The notes: generated by a model from the letters alone, not told the origin. DNA of 64,000 nucleotides from Rhizobium sp. CFBP 8762 (GCF_014841565.1 NZ_JACYUD010000001.1:372001-436000); one strand, 5' to 3'; shown: positions 28,026 to 37,640, counted from the first letter of the stretch. Numbers and translations are program-made.

Positions 28026-30713
28026 TTGATCAGGCTGGCCCGCACTGCTGGGGTTCGACATGCCCTGACCCATTGGGTCAGACTTGGGCTGATTCCGGCT
28101 GGCATCGCGACAGTGATCATTGTCGGGATCGGCTACGCGGTGGAATTGCGCAGCCGAACCGTGTTTCAGAAAGAATTATCGTTACGGACAGGCAATCAGC
28201 TTGAGTTGATTGCCGCGCGTATGATCAGCGAGATCAATACATCCGTTATCAGCGTTCGCGGCTTGACCAACGTGATAACGGATAAGCCGGGAATCAGCAT
28301 GCCGACATTGGCGCAGCATGCGCAACTGACCTTACGGCAGAACCCATCGCTGATGTATCTGGCGCTGGCGCCGGCGGGCATTGTTCGCGTGGCCTATCCC
28401 GCGTCCCAGATGCGTGAGGTGCTCAACACCGACCTTCTGCAAGTCGAGCACCTGCGCGCAGCTGTGGCAGCTGCCCAAAGCACCATGCACCCGATGACGA
28501 CAGGCCCGGCCCGGCTGGCCTCTGGTAAAAGCGGGTTTCATATTATCGTGCCGGTGGCTGGCTGGGGCGTGGTGGTCGCCATGGTAGACGAGACGAAGCT
28601 ATACGCGTCCGCCGGTCTGAACACGCCGGGCAAAGGACTTTCAGACCGTCCGCATCGGGTGAAACTCGATATCGCCATGCGAACCGCGCCCGCCGCGGGA
28701 TTGCCGCAACAGGTCTTTTTTGGTCCGGCTGACATATTCGACCGTGCACCCCAAATGCGCTCCATTGCTTTCATGGGCGGCACATGGGACATTGCCGGCG
28801 TGCCGACCGATGGCTGGAACCAGCCCCCGCCGGAATTGAGCACGATGCGCCTGAGCTTTGCGATCTCGGCTGGCCTGATGTTCTTTGTCATCTGTCTGAT
28901 TGGCGGTCTTCTAAGCGAAAGACGCCGCAGCCGGAGTGCGTTGAAAATGCAGGAAGACCGTGTGGCGGCGCTGTCACAACGGCTGGGCCTTGCGCTGGAA
29001 GCGTCCAACATCGGCATTTGGGAAATCGATACGACCGATTGGTCCATGATGTTTGACGATCGAATGGCAGCGTTTCACAACCAGCCCGAAGGTGGCATGT
29101 TCGATTACAGAAGTCTTCGTCCGGTCATGCACCCCGAAGACGCCGAACGTCTGGATATGGGCTTTCGCGTCGCAGCCGAGCGGGAGGTGGGTGAAACTCT
29201 TTTCGAGTATCGTGTCATAACTCCGGATGATGGCGTGCGATATCTTCGCAGCGTTGGCACCAGCCATTTTGATTCCCGAGGTCGCAAAAAACTGACGGGC
29301 CTGACCTGGGATATAACGCAGGACAAGGAACTGAATGCCCAGTTGCTGGGGGCCAAGGCCAGTTCCGACGCCAAGAATATAGAGTTGGAAGAGGCCAAAA
29401 ATCGGATTGAGCACAATGCGCTGCACGACCCGCTGACCGGTCTCGGCAATCGCCGCAAGCTGGACGATGCCCTGCAGGACATGGCCGAACAAGCCAGTCT
29501 GCACAGCGGTGGCATTGCCATTCTTCATATCGATCTGGACCGGTTCAAGCAGATCAACGATACGCTGGGCCATGCGGCGGGCGATGCCATGCTGGTACAT
29601 GCCTCCAGAATTTTGAGCAAAAACGTCCGCGCCACTGATCTGATTGCGCGCATTGGCGGGGATGAGTTCGTGGTGGTGATCACCAATGTGACGTCACCGC
29701 AATATCTGAGTGAACTGTCCGAGCGTATCCTGGTGCAAATGCGCCAGCCAGTGGATTACAACGGCTATTCCTGCCGGTTCGGTGTGAGCATCGGCATTGC
29801 GATGGAGCAGGACAAGGGCGAAGGTATCGACGCACGCCAACTGCTGGTCAATGCCGATATTGCGCTCTACCGTGCCAAGGAAAACGGGCGCAACCAGTGG
29901 CAATTCTTCACCGAAATGCTGCAAGCGGAAATCGTTACCACCAAGCGCATCGCCGATGAAATACTGGGAGGCATCGAGGGTGATCAATTCGTGCCCTATT
30001 ACCAGCCGCAGATTGAGGCAGGCACGCTCAATCTTGTCGGGCTTGAAGTACTGATACGCTGGAACCACCCGCGCGAGGGGGTGCTACCGCCAGCCCGGTT
30101 CCTGAAAATTGCCGAGGACCTGAACGTCATGGCCGCGCTGGACCGTATCATGCTGGAAAAGGCACTGGCGGACCGGGCGCGATGGCTGAAGATGGGGCTG
30201 CAGGTGCCGAAAATTTCCGTCAATGTATCAGCCAAGCGCTTGAGCGACAGTGGCCTGATGGCGTCGCTTGATGGTCTGTCGTTCCAGCCGGGAGAGATTG
30301 CCTTTGAGCTGCTGGAATCGATTTTCCTTGATGATCATGACGAGGTCGTTACCCGTAATATTGCCGATATCAAGGCCATGGGCATCGATGTGGAGCTGGA
30401 CGATTTCGGGTCGGGTCACTCGTCCATCATCAGTCTTTTGAAAATCAAGCCACGCCGGTTGAAGATCGACCGGCAACTGATTCTGCCTGTTTTGCACTCC
30501 ACCAATGAGCGCGCGCTGGTGCGTGCCATTATCGAAATCGGCAATTCTCTGGGAATCGATACGGTGGCCGAAGGGATCGAAACAATCGAGCACGCGGAAA
30601 TGCTGACCGTGATGGGCTGTCATGTGTTGCAAGGCTATGCGTTTTCCCGACCGATTACCGCTGCGGATTTTGCCGCTCTGGCCACGCGCGAAGGCTGGCG
30701 CATGGCCTCCTGA
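28026..30713 (+). CDS. Membrane sensor with PAS, GGDEF and EAL domains
   Basis: Cyclic di-GMP protein of 895 residues. Membrane helices at about 20-40 and 276-298 enclose a periplasmic CHASE-like sensor (ISVRGLTNVITDKPGISM). A PAS domain, a GGDEF domain and an EAL domain follow. The GGDEF motif is intact (ARIGGDEFVVV) with an RxxD inhibitory site (RATD) five residues before, so it should make cyclic di-GMP under product control. The EAL motif reads EVLIRW, but the later residues NVS, ELLES, DDFGSGHSS, KID, AEGIE and LQGY are kept, so hydrolysis is possible. The start is TTG with GGGGAG 6 nt upstream; no upstream ATG fits. Confidence 0.93.
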   Translation: MIRLARTAGVRHALTHWVRLGLIPAGIATVIIVGIGYAVELRSRTVFQKELSLRTGNQLELIAARMISEINTSVISVRGLTNVITDKPGISMPTLAQHAQLTLRQNPSLMYLALAPAGIVRVAYPASQMREVLNTDLLQVEHLRAAVAAAQSTMHPMTTGPARLASGKSGFHIIVPVAGWGVVVAMVDETKLYASAGLNTPGKGLSDRPHRVKLDIAMRTAPAAGLPQQVFFGPADIFDRAPQMRSIAFMGGTWDIAGVPTDGWNQPPPELSTMRLSFAISAGLMFFVICLIGGLLSERRRSRSALKMQEDRVAALSQRLGLALEASNIGIWEIDTTDWSMMFDDRMAAFHNQPEGGMFDYRSLRPVMHPEDAERLDMGFRVAAEREVGETLFEYRVITPDDGVRYLRSVGTSHFDSRGRKKLTGLTWDITQDKELNAQLLGAKASSDAKNIELEEAKNRIEHNALHDPLTGLGNRRKLDDALQDMAEQASLHSGGIAILHIDLDRFKQINDTLGHAAGDAMLVHASRILSKNVRATDLIARIGGDEFVVVITNVTSPQYLSELSERILVQMRQPVDYNGYSCRFGVSIGIAMEQDKGEGIDARQLLVNADIALYRAKENGRNQWQFFTEMLQAEIVTTKRIADEILGGIEGDQFVPYYQPQIEAGTLNLVGLEVLIRWNHPREGVLPPARFLKIAEDLNVMAALDRIMLEKALADRARWLKMGLQVPKISVNVSAKRLSDSGLMASLDGLSFQPGEIAFELLESIFLDDHDEVVTRNIADIKAMGIDVELDDFGSGHSSIISLLKIKPRRLKIDRQLILPVLHSTNERALVRAIIEIGNSLGIDTVAEGIETIEHAEMLTVMGCHVLQGYAFSRPITAADFAALATREGWRMAS

Positions 30714-30791
30714 TGCGCATAAACCGTTTCCCTTTTTCAGGCGATATGGTTAGGAGTAGGCGACGTATAACGCTCCATACCGGTTGATTTC

Positions 30792-31889
30792 ATGTCGCAT
30801 AACACCTTCGGTCATATGTTCCGCGTTACCACATGGGGGGAAAGCCACGGGCCTGCGCTTGGCTGCGTGGTGGATGGTTGCCCGCCCGGCTTGCGTTTCA
30901 CGCTTGCGCAGTTACAGACATGGCTGGACAAGCGCAAACCCGGGCAGAACCGCTTTGTCACGCAGCGGCGCGAGGACGATCTGGTGCGCGTGCTGTCCGG
31001 CGTGATGCTGGACGCAGACGGTGAAACCATGATCTCCACGGGAACGCCCATTTCGCTGATGATCGAGAACACCGACCAGCGCTCCAAGGACTATTCCGAC
31101 ATCGCCAGCCGCTACCGCCCCGGCCATGCCGATTATACCTATGATGTCAAATACGGCATTCGCGATTATCGTGGTGGCGGGCGTTCGTCCGCGCGTGAAA
31201 CCGCAGCGCGCGTGGCCGCTGGCGGCTTGGCGCGTCTTGTCGTACCCGGTATGACAGTGCGGGCCGCACTGGTGCAGATCGGTAAGCACACCATCAACCG
31301 CGACAACTGGGACTGGGCTCAGGTGGACCAGAACCCGTTTTTCGCCCCCGATGCGGCTATCGTGCCGGTGTGGGAAGAGTATCTCGACGGCATCCGCAAG
31401 GCTGGCTCGTCCGTGGGTGCTGTTATTGAAGTGGTGGCGGACGGCGTGCCTGCGGGCATTGGCGCACCTGTCTATGCCAAGCTGGATCAGGACATTGCGT
31501 CCAACCTCATGTCGATCAACGCCGTCAAGGGCGTGGAAATCGGCAATGGCTTTGCCGCAGCAGGCATAACCGGCGAAGACAATGCCGATGAAATGCGCAT
31601 GGGCGCAGATGGCAAACCGGTGTTTCTGTCCAACCATGCCGGGGGCATTCTGGGTGGCATTGCCACGGGGCAGCCCGTCGTGGCGCGCTTTGCAATCAAG
31701 CCCACCTCTTCTATTTTGACCGAGCGCCGCTCGGTGGATTCGCAAGGCCGCGACGTGGATGTACGCACCAAGGGCCGTCATGACCCCTGCGTGGGCATTC
31801 GTGCCGTGCCGATTGGCGAGGCGATGGTGGCCTGCGCCATTGCCGACCATTACATCAGAGACCGGGGCCAGACCGGCCGCCAGCGATAG
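30792..31889 (+). CDS. aroC: Chorismate synthase
   Basis: Enzyme of 365 residues that makes chorismate, the branch point to aromatic amino acids and folate, using reduced [21 protein letters not shown] at the N-terminus, RRREDD-like [10 protein letters not shown], the [11 protein letters not shown] segment and the C-terminal [18 protein letters not shown] are all diagnostic. ribB starts 9 bp downstream, an arrangement that suggests one transcript. Confidence 0.98.
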   Translation: MSHNTFGHMFRVTTWGESHGPALGCVVDGCPPGLRFTLAQLQTWLDKRKPGQNRFVTQRREDDLVRVLSGVMLDADGETMISTGTPISLMIENTDQRSKDYSDIASRYRPGHADYTYDVKYGIRDYRGGGRSSARETAARVAAGGLARLVVPGMTVRAALVQIGKHTINRDNWDWAQVDQNPFFAPDAAIVPVWEEYLDGIRKAGSSVGAVIEVVADGVPAGIGAPVYAKLDQDIASNLMSINAVKGVEIGNGFAAAGITGEDNADEMRMGADGKPVFLSNHAGGILGGIATGQPVVARFAIKPTSSILTERRSVDSQGRDVDVRTKGRHDPCVGIRAVPIGEAMVACAIADHYIRDRGQTGRQR

Positions 31890-31898
31890 GACCTGCCC

Positions 31899-32999
31899 AT
31901 GGCTTACGATCAGAAACGTGTTGTCGACGCCATCCGCGCCTTTGAGGCGGGTGAAATCGTCGTTGTGATGGACGATGACGGGCGTGAGAACGAGGGTGAC
32001 CTGATCGTAGCGGCCGTGCACTGCACACCGGAAAAGATGGCGTTTATCGTGCGCCACACATCCGGCATTGTCTGCACTCCCATGCCGCGTGAGGAGGCCA
32101 AACGCCTGAATCTGAACGCTATGGTGGCCGAAAACGATTCGGCGCACACCACGGCCTTCACGGTTTCGGTCGATTTCAAGCATGGCACGACCACCGGAAT
32201 TTCCGCTGACGACCGCACGCTGACAGTGCGCAACCTTGCCAACAACAATGTTGGCCCGCATGATTTTGTTCGTCCCGGCCATATTTTTCCGCTGATTGCG
32301 CGCGAAGGCGGCGTGCTGATGCGCTCCGGCCATACGGAAGCCGCCGTAGACCTCTGCCGTTTGGCGAGCCTTCCACCCATCGGCGTGATTTCCGAACTGG
32401 TCAACGATGATGGCAGCGTGATGCGCGGCCCGCAGGTGGCGGGCTTTGCCGAGGCCAATGGCTTGAAACAGGTGTCGGTGGCCGATCTCATCGCCTACCG
32501 GCAGCGCAAGGAAACGCTGATCGAGCTTGGCGACGTGTTTGATATTCAGACCCCGTTCGGCAAGGCGAAAGGGCATACCTACGCCCTGCCGTGGGACCCG
32601 ATGCAGCATTTGGCCGTAGTGTTTGGCGATATTCGCGATGGCGTCGATATTCCGGTGCGGTTGCATCTGGAAAACGTTGGCACCGATGTGTTCGGCGCCA
32701 ACCGGCCTGTCGAAGATTTCATGCGCCGTATCGCCGCCCATGGGCGCGGCATTGTCGTGTATCTGCGCGAGGGGTCAGTGGGGGTCGGGGCTTCGCATGA
32801 GGCGCGGACGGTCTCGCAGGACCGCGAGCATCATGACGAGGCGCGGGCACGCGAAAGCGAATGGCTGGAAATCGGGCTGGGCGCACAGATATTGAAAGAT
32901 CTCGGCGTGTCCTCCATCCGCTTGATGGCCTCGCGCGAACGCCATTATGTGGGGCTGGAAGGGTTTGGTATCCGTATCAGCGAGACGGAGATTGTTTAG
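31899..32999 (+). CDS. ribB: 3,4-dihydroxy-2-butanone-4-phosphate synthase with degenerate GTP cyclohydrolase II domain (RibBX type)
   Basis: Protein of 366 residues. The N-terminal half (about 1-205) is RibB, with DDDGRENEGDL and TTGISADDR, and makes the four-carbon precursor of riboflavin. The C-terminal half has the RibA fold but lacks the zinc-binding SLRCDCG cluster; the matching place reads VGTDVFGANRP. So it should not open GTP, and a separate ribA must exist elsewhere. Such hybrids are known as RibBX in Proteobacteria. No FMN riboswitch is visible. The TAG stop is the first three bases of a family A repeat. Confidence 0.93.
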   Translation: MAYDQKRVVDAIRAFEAGEIVVVMDDDGRENEGDLIVAAVHCTPEKMAFIVRHTSGIVCTPMPREEAKRLNLNAMVAENDSAHTTAFTVSVDFKHGTTTGISADDRTLTVRNLANNNVGPHDFVRPGHIFPLIAREGGVLMRSGHTEAAVDLCRLASLPPIGVISELVNDDGSVMRGPQVAGFAEANGLKQVSVADLIAYRQRKETLIELGDVFDIQTPFGKAKGHTYALPWDPMQHLAVVFGDIRDGVDIPVRLHLENVGTDVFGANRPVEDFMRRIAAHGRGIVVYLREGSVGVGASHEARTVSQDREHHDEARARESEWLEIGLGAQILKDLGVSSIRLMASRERHYVGLEGFGIRISETEIV

Positions 33000-33107
33000 A
33001 GCATTTCCAGTGAAAACGGAGTTGTTTTCACCTCCGGACAATGCGACGAAACAGGGAGTTAGAGCATATTCCGAACGGAGCGAAGCGAGGATCGAAAAGA
33101 ATATGCT
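32997..33107. repeat. Family A repeat directly followed by family B repeat
   Basis: Family A part (32997-33060): TAGAGCATTTCCAG, then GTGAAAACGGAG with GTTTTCAC as a short hairpin, then CTCCGGACAATGCGACGAAACA. Family B part: AGCATATTC (33063-33071) pairs with GAATATGCT (33099-33107) around GAACGGAGCGAAGCGAGGATCG. The pair fills the gap between convergent ribB and the YcaQ-type gene. The left-end TAG ends ribB. Confidence 0.8.
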
Positions 33108-33119
33108 TAAAATGAGCAA

Positions 33120-34307
33120 TTAGAGCCAGCGCTCACCATAGCTCACATTCTCCACACCAATAAAACGAGCGATACGGGCGAGTTCGGCATCCAGACGGGC
33201 AAGCCTACCGGCGGAGGCGCGCACGCCCGGTTCCAGCCATAGCCGCCGCACCATGATGGTTCCGGCCTTGCGATCCGCCTTCATATCGACGCGGCCGATC
33301 ATCCGGTCGCCCTCCAGCAGGGGGAAAACATAGTAGCCGTAAACGCGCTGCGCTTCCGGCACGAACACTTCGATACGGTAGGAAAAGCCGAACAGGCGCT
33401 CGGCCCGGGCGCGGTCGCGCAGCAGCGGATCGAAGGGGCTGAGCACCCGCAAGCGAGCGGGCGGCGGCGGTAGATCGGCAAAGCGTGTCTCGACATCGGC
33501 CCAGGCGAAGGCAGGACGAGGCTTCTGTCCATCGGCGGGCATAATGTCCACGTTCACCAGCCGGTGTCCGTTGGCAAGCACCCACTGCCGCGCTTCCACC
33601 GGCGTGATGATATCGAAAAAGGCGGCAATTTCACCCGGTGTGGCGAAGCCCAGACGGTCCAGCGCGGCGCTCGCGGCCCAGTCGATAAATGCCTCATGGC
33701 TGACAGACTGGTCGTAATGGTGGGCCGGAATGACCCGCTCCGCTAGATCATACACTTTCTGGAAGTTGACGCGGCCCGCAATCGACAACTGGCCGGTGCG
33801 CCAAAGATATTCCAGCGCGGTTTTGGCCGGATGCCACTCCCACCAGCCGCCGGAGACGTGATCATCCGGGGTCAGATGCCGCGCCATGACCGGGCCTTGA
33901 TCGCGAATGCGCGACAACACGGTTTCGAACGCGTCCTCGAACCCCTCGCGCCGCCATTTGCGCCAGCGCTCCATCAGGACCGGCTGCTCGCGGGCAAATT
34001 TGTGCTTCCAGTAGGGAAAGAAGTTTGCCGGAATGATCGACGCATCATGGGTCCAATGCTCGAACAACGCCCCGTCTGTTTCCAGAAGCGCGGTCAGGTC
34101 CTCGCGCCGGTAGGTCTGGTTGCGGGCAAACAGAATCATGTGATGCGCCCGCTCAACCGTTCGGATGCTATCCACCTGCACGAAGCCGATCTGCTCTATA
34201 AGGCTCAACAGGCCCACTTTGCCAAGCTTTGCGGTGGGGCTGAGGCCAAGACCTTGCCGGTCCAGAAAGATGCGCCGTGCCTGCGTGTTCTCGATACGAA
34301 TCGCCAT
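33120..34307 (-). CDS. YcaQ/AlkX-type DNA glycosylase (winged helix)
   Basis: Protein of 395 residues of the winged-helix glycosylase family that includes E. coli YcaQ (AlkX) and Streptomyces AlkZ, which remove bulky or crosslinked purine adducts. The catalytic position reads IGFVQVDSIRTVERAHH, giving Gln44-Val-Asp46, the Q-x-D motif of the YcaQ subfamily rather than the Q-x-Q of AlkZ. Three winged-helix repeats fit the length. It is a single gene flanked by repeat elements on both sides. Confidence 0.85.
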   Translation of the reverse strand: MAIRIENTQARRIFLDRQGLGLSPTAKLGKVGLLSLIEQIGFVQVDSIRTVERAHHMILFARNQTYRREDLTALLETDGALFEHWTHDASIIPANFFPYWKHKFAREQPVLMERWRKWRREGFEDAFETVLSRIRDQGPVMARHLTPDDHVSGGWWEWHPAKTALEYLWRTGQLSIAGRVNFQKVYDLAERVIPAHHYDQSVSHEAFIDWAASAALDRLGFATPGEIAAFFDIITPVEARQWVLANGHRLVNVDIMPADGQKPRPAFAWADVETRFADLPPPPARLRVLSPFDPLLRDRARAERLFGFSYRIEVFVPEAQRVYGYYVFPLLEGDRMIGRVDMKADRKAGTIMVRRLWLEPGVRASAGRLARLDAELARIARFIGVENVSYGERWL

Positions 34308-34314
34308 GGCTCAC

Positions 34315-34419
34315 TAGAGCATTTTTGGCGAACACATGTCCGCCAAAAATACTCTAACCTCTTGTTTTGCCGCATTGTAAGGACGTGAAAGCGATTCCGC
34401 TTTCACTGGAAATGCTTTA
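34315..34419. repeat. Family A palindromic repeat with long terminal hairpin
   Basis: TAGAGCATTTTTGGCG (34315-34330) pairs with CGCCAAAAATACTCTA (34341-34356), 15 of 16 positions, around 10 nt. Then comes the family A right half: CGCATTGTAAGGACGTGAAA, GCGATTCCGC, TTTCACTGG, AAATGCTTTA (to 34419). It lies between the YcaQ-type gene and bioM and must overlap or abut both promoters. Confidence 0.8.
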
Positions 34420-34505
34420 TGGCCATGCTCCGACCAATCGCAAATGGCATTTTCTTGGGCTAAAGAGGTGCCTATAAGGACGGAAATGGACTGGGGTAAT
34501 GACGC

Positions 34506-35186
34506 TTGGACATCTGCTTTACCAATGTGAGTGTGACCTACGGCAACCGCGTGGCGCTGCACCCGCTGACACTGACGCTGCGGGAGAGCCGCATCGGCAT
34601 TATCGGCCTGAACGGCTCTGGCAAAACGACCTTTGCCCGGTTGATTAACGGGTTGGTAAAACCGGGGACGGGCACGGTCTCCGTCAATGGTCTGGATACG
34701 GTGACGGACGCGAAAGCGGTTCTGTCCACGGTTGGCTATATCTTTCAGAACCCGCAAAACCAGATCATCATGCCGATTGTCCGCGATGACATTGCTTTTG
34801 GGCTGAAAAACCGGGGGCTGAGCGGCACCGAAATGACAGCGCAAACCGATGCGGTGCTGGCGCGTTTTGGCATTGATCATCTGGCAGGGCGGCGCGCGCA
34901 CGAACTGTCCGGCGGGGAAACGCAACTGGTGGCCATTGCCAGCGTCACCGTGACCGGCCCCTCGGTGCTGATTCTGGATGAGCCGACAAACCAGTTGGAC
35001 CTGAGAAACCGCCAGCGTGTGGCCAAGACGTTGGACGCGTTGCGCGAACACGCCATCGTCGTCAGCCATGATCTGCCCTTGCTGGAAACATTCGAGCGGG
35101 TGCTGCTGTTTCACGAGGGGCGCTTGCTGGCCGATGGCGCACCGGACGCGGTGATTGCCGCCTACCATGAGGTCGCCGGATGCTGA
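34506..35186 (+). CDS. bioM: Biotin ECF transporter ATPase BioM
   Basis: ABC ATPase of 226 residues that powers biotin uptake with BioN and BioY. Walker A is GLNGSGKTT (34-42), the signature is LSGGETQ, and Walker B is VLILDEPTNQLDL. The Q-loop FQNPQNQI is typical of CbiO/BioM. The start is a TTG at 34506: a stop codon lies two codons upstream in frame, and the nearby ATG at 34499 is out of frame. GTG at 34527 is an alternative. Its end overlaps bioN by 7 bp. Assignment to biotin rests on the adjacent bioY. Confidence 0.92.
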   Translation: MDICFTNVSVTYGNRVALHPLTLTLRESRIGIIGLNGSGKTTFARLINGLVKPGTGTVSVNGLDTVTDAKAVLSTVGYIFQNPQNQIIMPIVRDDIAFGLKNRGLSGTEMTAQTDAVLARFGIDHLAGRRAHELSGGETQLVAIASVTVTGPSVLILDEPTNQLDLRNRQRVAKTLDALREHAIVVSHDLPLLETFERVLLFHEGRLLADGAPDAVIAAYHEVAGC

Positions 35187-35785
35187 AAAGCTTCTATGTC
35201 GAGGGGCAATCCTTTCTGCATCGCACACCGGTGCGGATCAAGCTGATTGCGCTGTTCATCGCGGGTATCGTGCTGGTTCCGCTAAAAAGTATTATGCTTC
35301 TCGGTCTCGCTTTCGCTGTCGCGCTGGGGCTTTATGCCAGTGTCGGTTTGCCCGTGAAAGAGGCTTTGTCCCGGCTGTCGTCCATGGTTATTTTGATCCT
35401 GTTGGTTGCTGTTCTGGTGTGGCTAACAGAGAGCGCGATGATGGCCGTTGCCGTGTTTTTGCGGCTTTTGGCGCTGGTGCTGCTGGCGGCCAGTGTAACC
35501 GCCACGACCACCATCAACGCATTCATCGAGGAAATCACCCGGTTGCTGATGCCGCTGGAACGGATTGGCCTCGTCAACGCTGCCGATATCAGTCTGGCCT
35601 TTGGGCTAGTGCTGCGGTTCGTGCCGGAAGTGGCTGCACGCTATCAAGCAATTCGCGATGCCCACACGGCACGGGGACTGAAAATGCAACCGCTGACGGT
35701 GCTTGGCCCCCTCATCATTCTTACATTAAAAGATGCTGAAACAATTGCGCTGGCTATTGACGCGCGCGGATTTCGCAGATCATAG
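35180..35785 (+). CDS. bioN: Biotin ECF transporter membrane subunit BioN
   Basis: Energy-coupling factor T component of 201 residues with about four membrane helices. The two Ala-Arg-Gly coupling motifs that contact the ATPase are visible as HTARGLK and IDARGFR near the C-terminus. The N-terminus (SFLHRTPVRIKLI) is typical of the BioN/CbiQ family. It overlaps bioM and is followed after 37 bp by bioY. Confidence 0.93.
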   Translation: MLKSFYVEGQSFLHRTPVRIKLIALFIAGIVLVPLKSIMLLGLAFAVALGLYASVGLPVKEALSRLSSMVILILLVAVLVWLTESAMMAVAVFLRLLALVLLAASVTATTTINAFIEEITRLLMPLERIGLVNAADISLAFGLVLRFVPEVAARYQAIRDAHTARGLKMQPLTVLGPLIILTLKDAETIALAIDARGFRRS

Positions 35786-35798
35786 ATCAGTCTGGATT

Positions 35799-35808
35799 TA
35801 ATAGATAA
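35799..35808. promoter_or_regulatory. Candidate BioR operator before bioY
   Basis: TAATAGATAA differs at one position from TTATAGATAA, a form of the BioR site (TTATMKATAA) known in Alphaproteobacteria. It lies 14 bp before the bioY ATG in the bioN-bioY gap. BioR represses biotin genes when biotin is plentiful. No bioR gene is in the window. Confidence 0.45.
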
Positions 35809-35822
35809 TCGGGCGTTACCTC

Positions 35823-36386
35823 ATGAAGACCTTCGATATTGTGCTGATCGCGCTGTTTGCCGCCATCTTTGTTGTGCTGGGCTTGATCGTGCCAATTCCT
35901 GTGCCGGGCATTGCTGTGCCAATTTCAGCGCAGAATATGGGCATCATGCTCGCGGGTTGCATTATCGGCGCCAAACGCGGCGCTCTCACCCTTCTGCTGA
36001 TCCTGCTGATGGTGGCCGTGGGCCTGCCTATTCTGTCTGGCGGACGCGGCGGTCTGGCCGTTTTGGCTGGCCCAACGGCGGGTTACATCGTCGGCTGGGT
36101 GGTGGGTGCCTTTGTCACTGGCTATCTGGCGGAGCATCTGGTGCGGGAAGAGCAGAGCACACCCAGCCAGTATACAGGCTTCTTTATTGCATCGCTGGTT
36201 GGCGGTATCGCCGTAGTCTACCCCATCGGCATTCTCTGGTACGCCTATTATGCCAATGTCTCGTTCACGACTGCGCTGATCGGCAACCTGCCCTTCATCC
36301 CCGGCGATATCATCAAGGCGGTAATTGCATCTCTGGTGGCGCGCGCTGTTCTCGTCGGCTATCCACTGCTGCATCGCACAGCTTGA
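35823..36386 (+). CDS. bioY: Biotin transporter BioY
   Basis: Substrate-binding membrane component of 187 residues with about six helices. The BioY pattern is clear: VPIPVPGIAVPISAQNMGIMLAG, the GRGGLAVLAGPTAGYIVG segment and the C-terminal LPFIPGDIIKAVIA. It binds biotin and works alone or with BioMN. Its ribosome site is weak. A possible BioR box lies just upstream. Confidence 0.96.
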   Translation: MKTFDIVLIALFAAIFVVLGLIVPIPVPGIAVPISAQNMGIMLAGCIIGAKRGALTLLLILLMVAVGLPILSGGRGGLAVLAGPTAGYIVGWVVGAFVTGYLAEHLVREEQSTPSQYTGFFIASLVGGIAVVYPIGILWYAYYANVSFTTALIGNLPFIPGDIIKAVIASLVARAVLVGYPLLHRTA

Positions 36387-36446
36387 GGCGAAAAAACCTC
36401 TAGGCACCATCTCGACAGGGCGATGGCGGCAACTATAGTGGTTTGG

Positions 36447-37373
36447 ATGGCAACTGTTCTCTACGAAAGCCCCGTATTTCTGCAGCACACTGTGCCAACC
36501 GGCCACCCGGAACGGGCGGACCGGTTGCGCGCACTTCACATCGCGCTGGAGCACGAGCGGTTTACCGGTCTTCGACGCGCTCCGGCTCCGCTGGCCGACG
36601 AGCGCGCAGTGCTTCTGGCCCATCCGGAACACCACTTGCTCGCCATCAAGGCTGCCATTCCCCATGACGGCATTGTGCAGATCGAGGCCGATACGCATGT
36701 CAGCCCTGCCAGCCTTCAGGCAGCGCTGAGCGCCATTGGCGGGGCCTGTGCGGCGGTAGATGATGTGTTTTTGGGCCGGGCCACCAATGCATTTGTCGCG
36801 TGTCGCCCACCGGGGCACCATGCTGAAAAAGACAAGGCCATGGGCTTTTGTCTGTTCAACACCGTGGCGATTGCCGCCCGCCACGCACAGACTGTACATG
36901 GCGCCAAGCGTGTAGCCATTGTGGACTGGGACGTGCACCACGGCAATGGTACACAGGATATTTTTGCCGACGATCCATCGGTTCTGTTTTGCTCGACCCA
37001 TGAAATGCCGCTCTATCCCGGCACCGGCCACGCTGAAGAGACCGGCTGTGGAAACATCGTCAATGTGCCTCTGCCCGCGTATTCGGGCAGCGAGGTGTTT
37101 CGCGCGGCGTTCATCGACAAAGTTCTGCCCGCGCTGGAACGATTTGAGCCGGACGTCCTGCTGATTTCGGCGGGCTTTGATGCCCATCATCGCGATCCGT
37201 TGGCAACGCTCAATCTGGTGGGGGAGGATTTTGACTGGGCAACGGCTCGGCTGATGGAGATTGCCGGGAAAACCGCACAAAACAGGTTAGTCAGCGTGCT
37301 GGAAGGCGGTTATGATCTGGAAGGCCTCGCCGAATCGGCGGGTCTTCATATCTTTCGACTGATGAGAGGCTGA
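36447..37373 (+). CDS. Histone deacetylase-family amidohydrolase
   Basis: Zinc-dependent deacetylase of 308 residues of the arginase/HDAC superfamily. Motifs in order: [30 protein letters not shown] (tandem His), [14 protein letters not shown] (metal), [12 protein letters not shown] (metal) and [12 protein letters not shown]. Bacterial members act on acetylpolyamines, acetoin-related or other N-acetyl substrates; which one is not evident. I start at MATVLYESP; an ATG eight codons earlier (36423) is possible. It precedes xseB by 6 bp. Confidence 0.9.
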   Translation: MATVLYESPVFLQHTVPTGHPERADRLRALHIALEHERFTGLRRAPAPLADERAVLLAHPEHHLLAIKAAIPHDGIVQIEADTHVSPASLQAALSAIGGACAAVDDVFLGRATNAFVACRPPGHHAEKDKAMGFCLFNTVAIAARHAQTVHGAKRVAIVDWDVHHGNGTQDIFADDPSVLFCSTHEMPLYPGTGHAEETGCGNIVNVPLPAYSGSEVFRAAFIDKVLPALERFEPDVLLISAGFDAHHRDPLATLNLVGEDFDWATARLMEIAGKTAQNRLVSVLEGGYDLEGLAESAGLHIFRLMRG

Positions 37374-37379
37374 TTGTTC

Positions 37380-37640
37380 ATGACTTCAACACCCAACGCT
37401 GCTGCACCGGACGTCTCAGGCCTGTCATTCGAGGCGGCTGTGGATGAGCTGGAAAAAATCGTGGCGCGTCTGGAGCGGGGCGATGTGGCGCTGGATCAGT
37501 CCATCGAGATTTATGAGCGGGGCGAAGCCTTGAAAAAGCATTGCGAAACGCTGCTGAACGCTGCGGAAAACCGTATTGAGAAAATCCGTCTGGACCGGGC
37601 TGGAAAACCGGCTGGCGTGGAACCGCTGGATGGCGAATAA
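37380..37640 (+). CDS. xseB: Exodeoxyribonuclease VII small subunit
   Basis: XseB of 86 residues. [41 protein letters not shown] is the full family signature, a helical hairpin that wraps the large XseA subunit. The nuclease degrades single-stranded DNA from both ends. xseA is not here. ATG 37380 is chosen over a TTG two codons earlier; GAGG lies 10 nt upstream. It is followed by dxs on the same strand, the conserved order in this group. Confidence 0.95.
   Translation: MTSTPNAAAPDVSGLSFEAAVDELEKIVARLERGDVALDQSIEIYERGEALKKHCETLLNAAENRIEKIRLDRAGKPAGVEPLDGE

Noticed and set aside
31850..31898. FMN riboswitch before ribB
   Set aside because: Only 9 bp separate aroC and ribB, too little for the aptamer.
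30912..32741. Open frame of 609 codons on the minus strand opposite aroC and ribB
   Set aside because: It lies wholly antisense to two enzymes with complete motifs and its translation has no recognisable domain; a by-product of high GC at third positions.
35925..37280. Open frame of 451 codons on the minus strand opposite bioY and the deacetylase gene
   Set aside because: Antisense to BioY and an HDAC-family enzyme with all motifs; no family resemblance.
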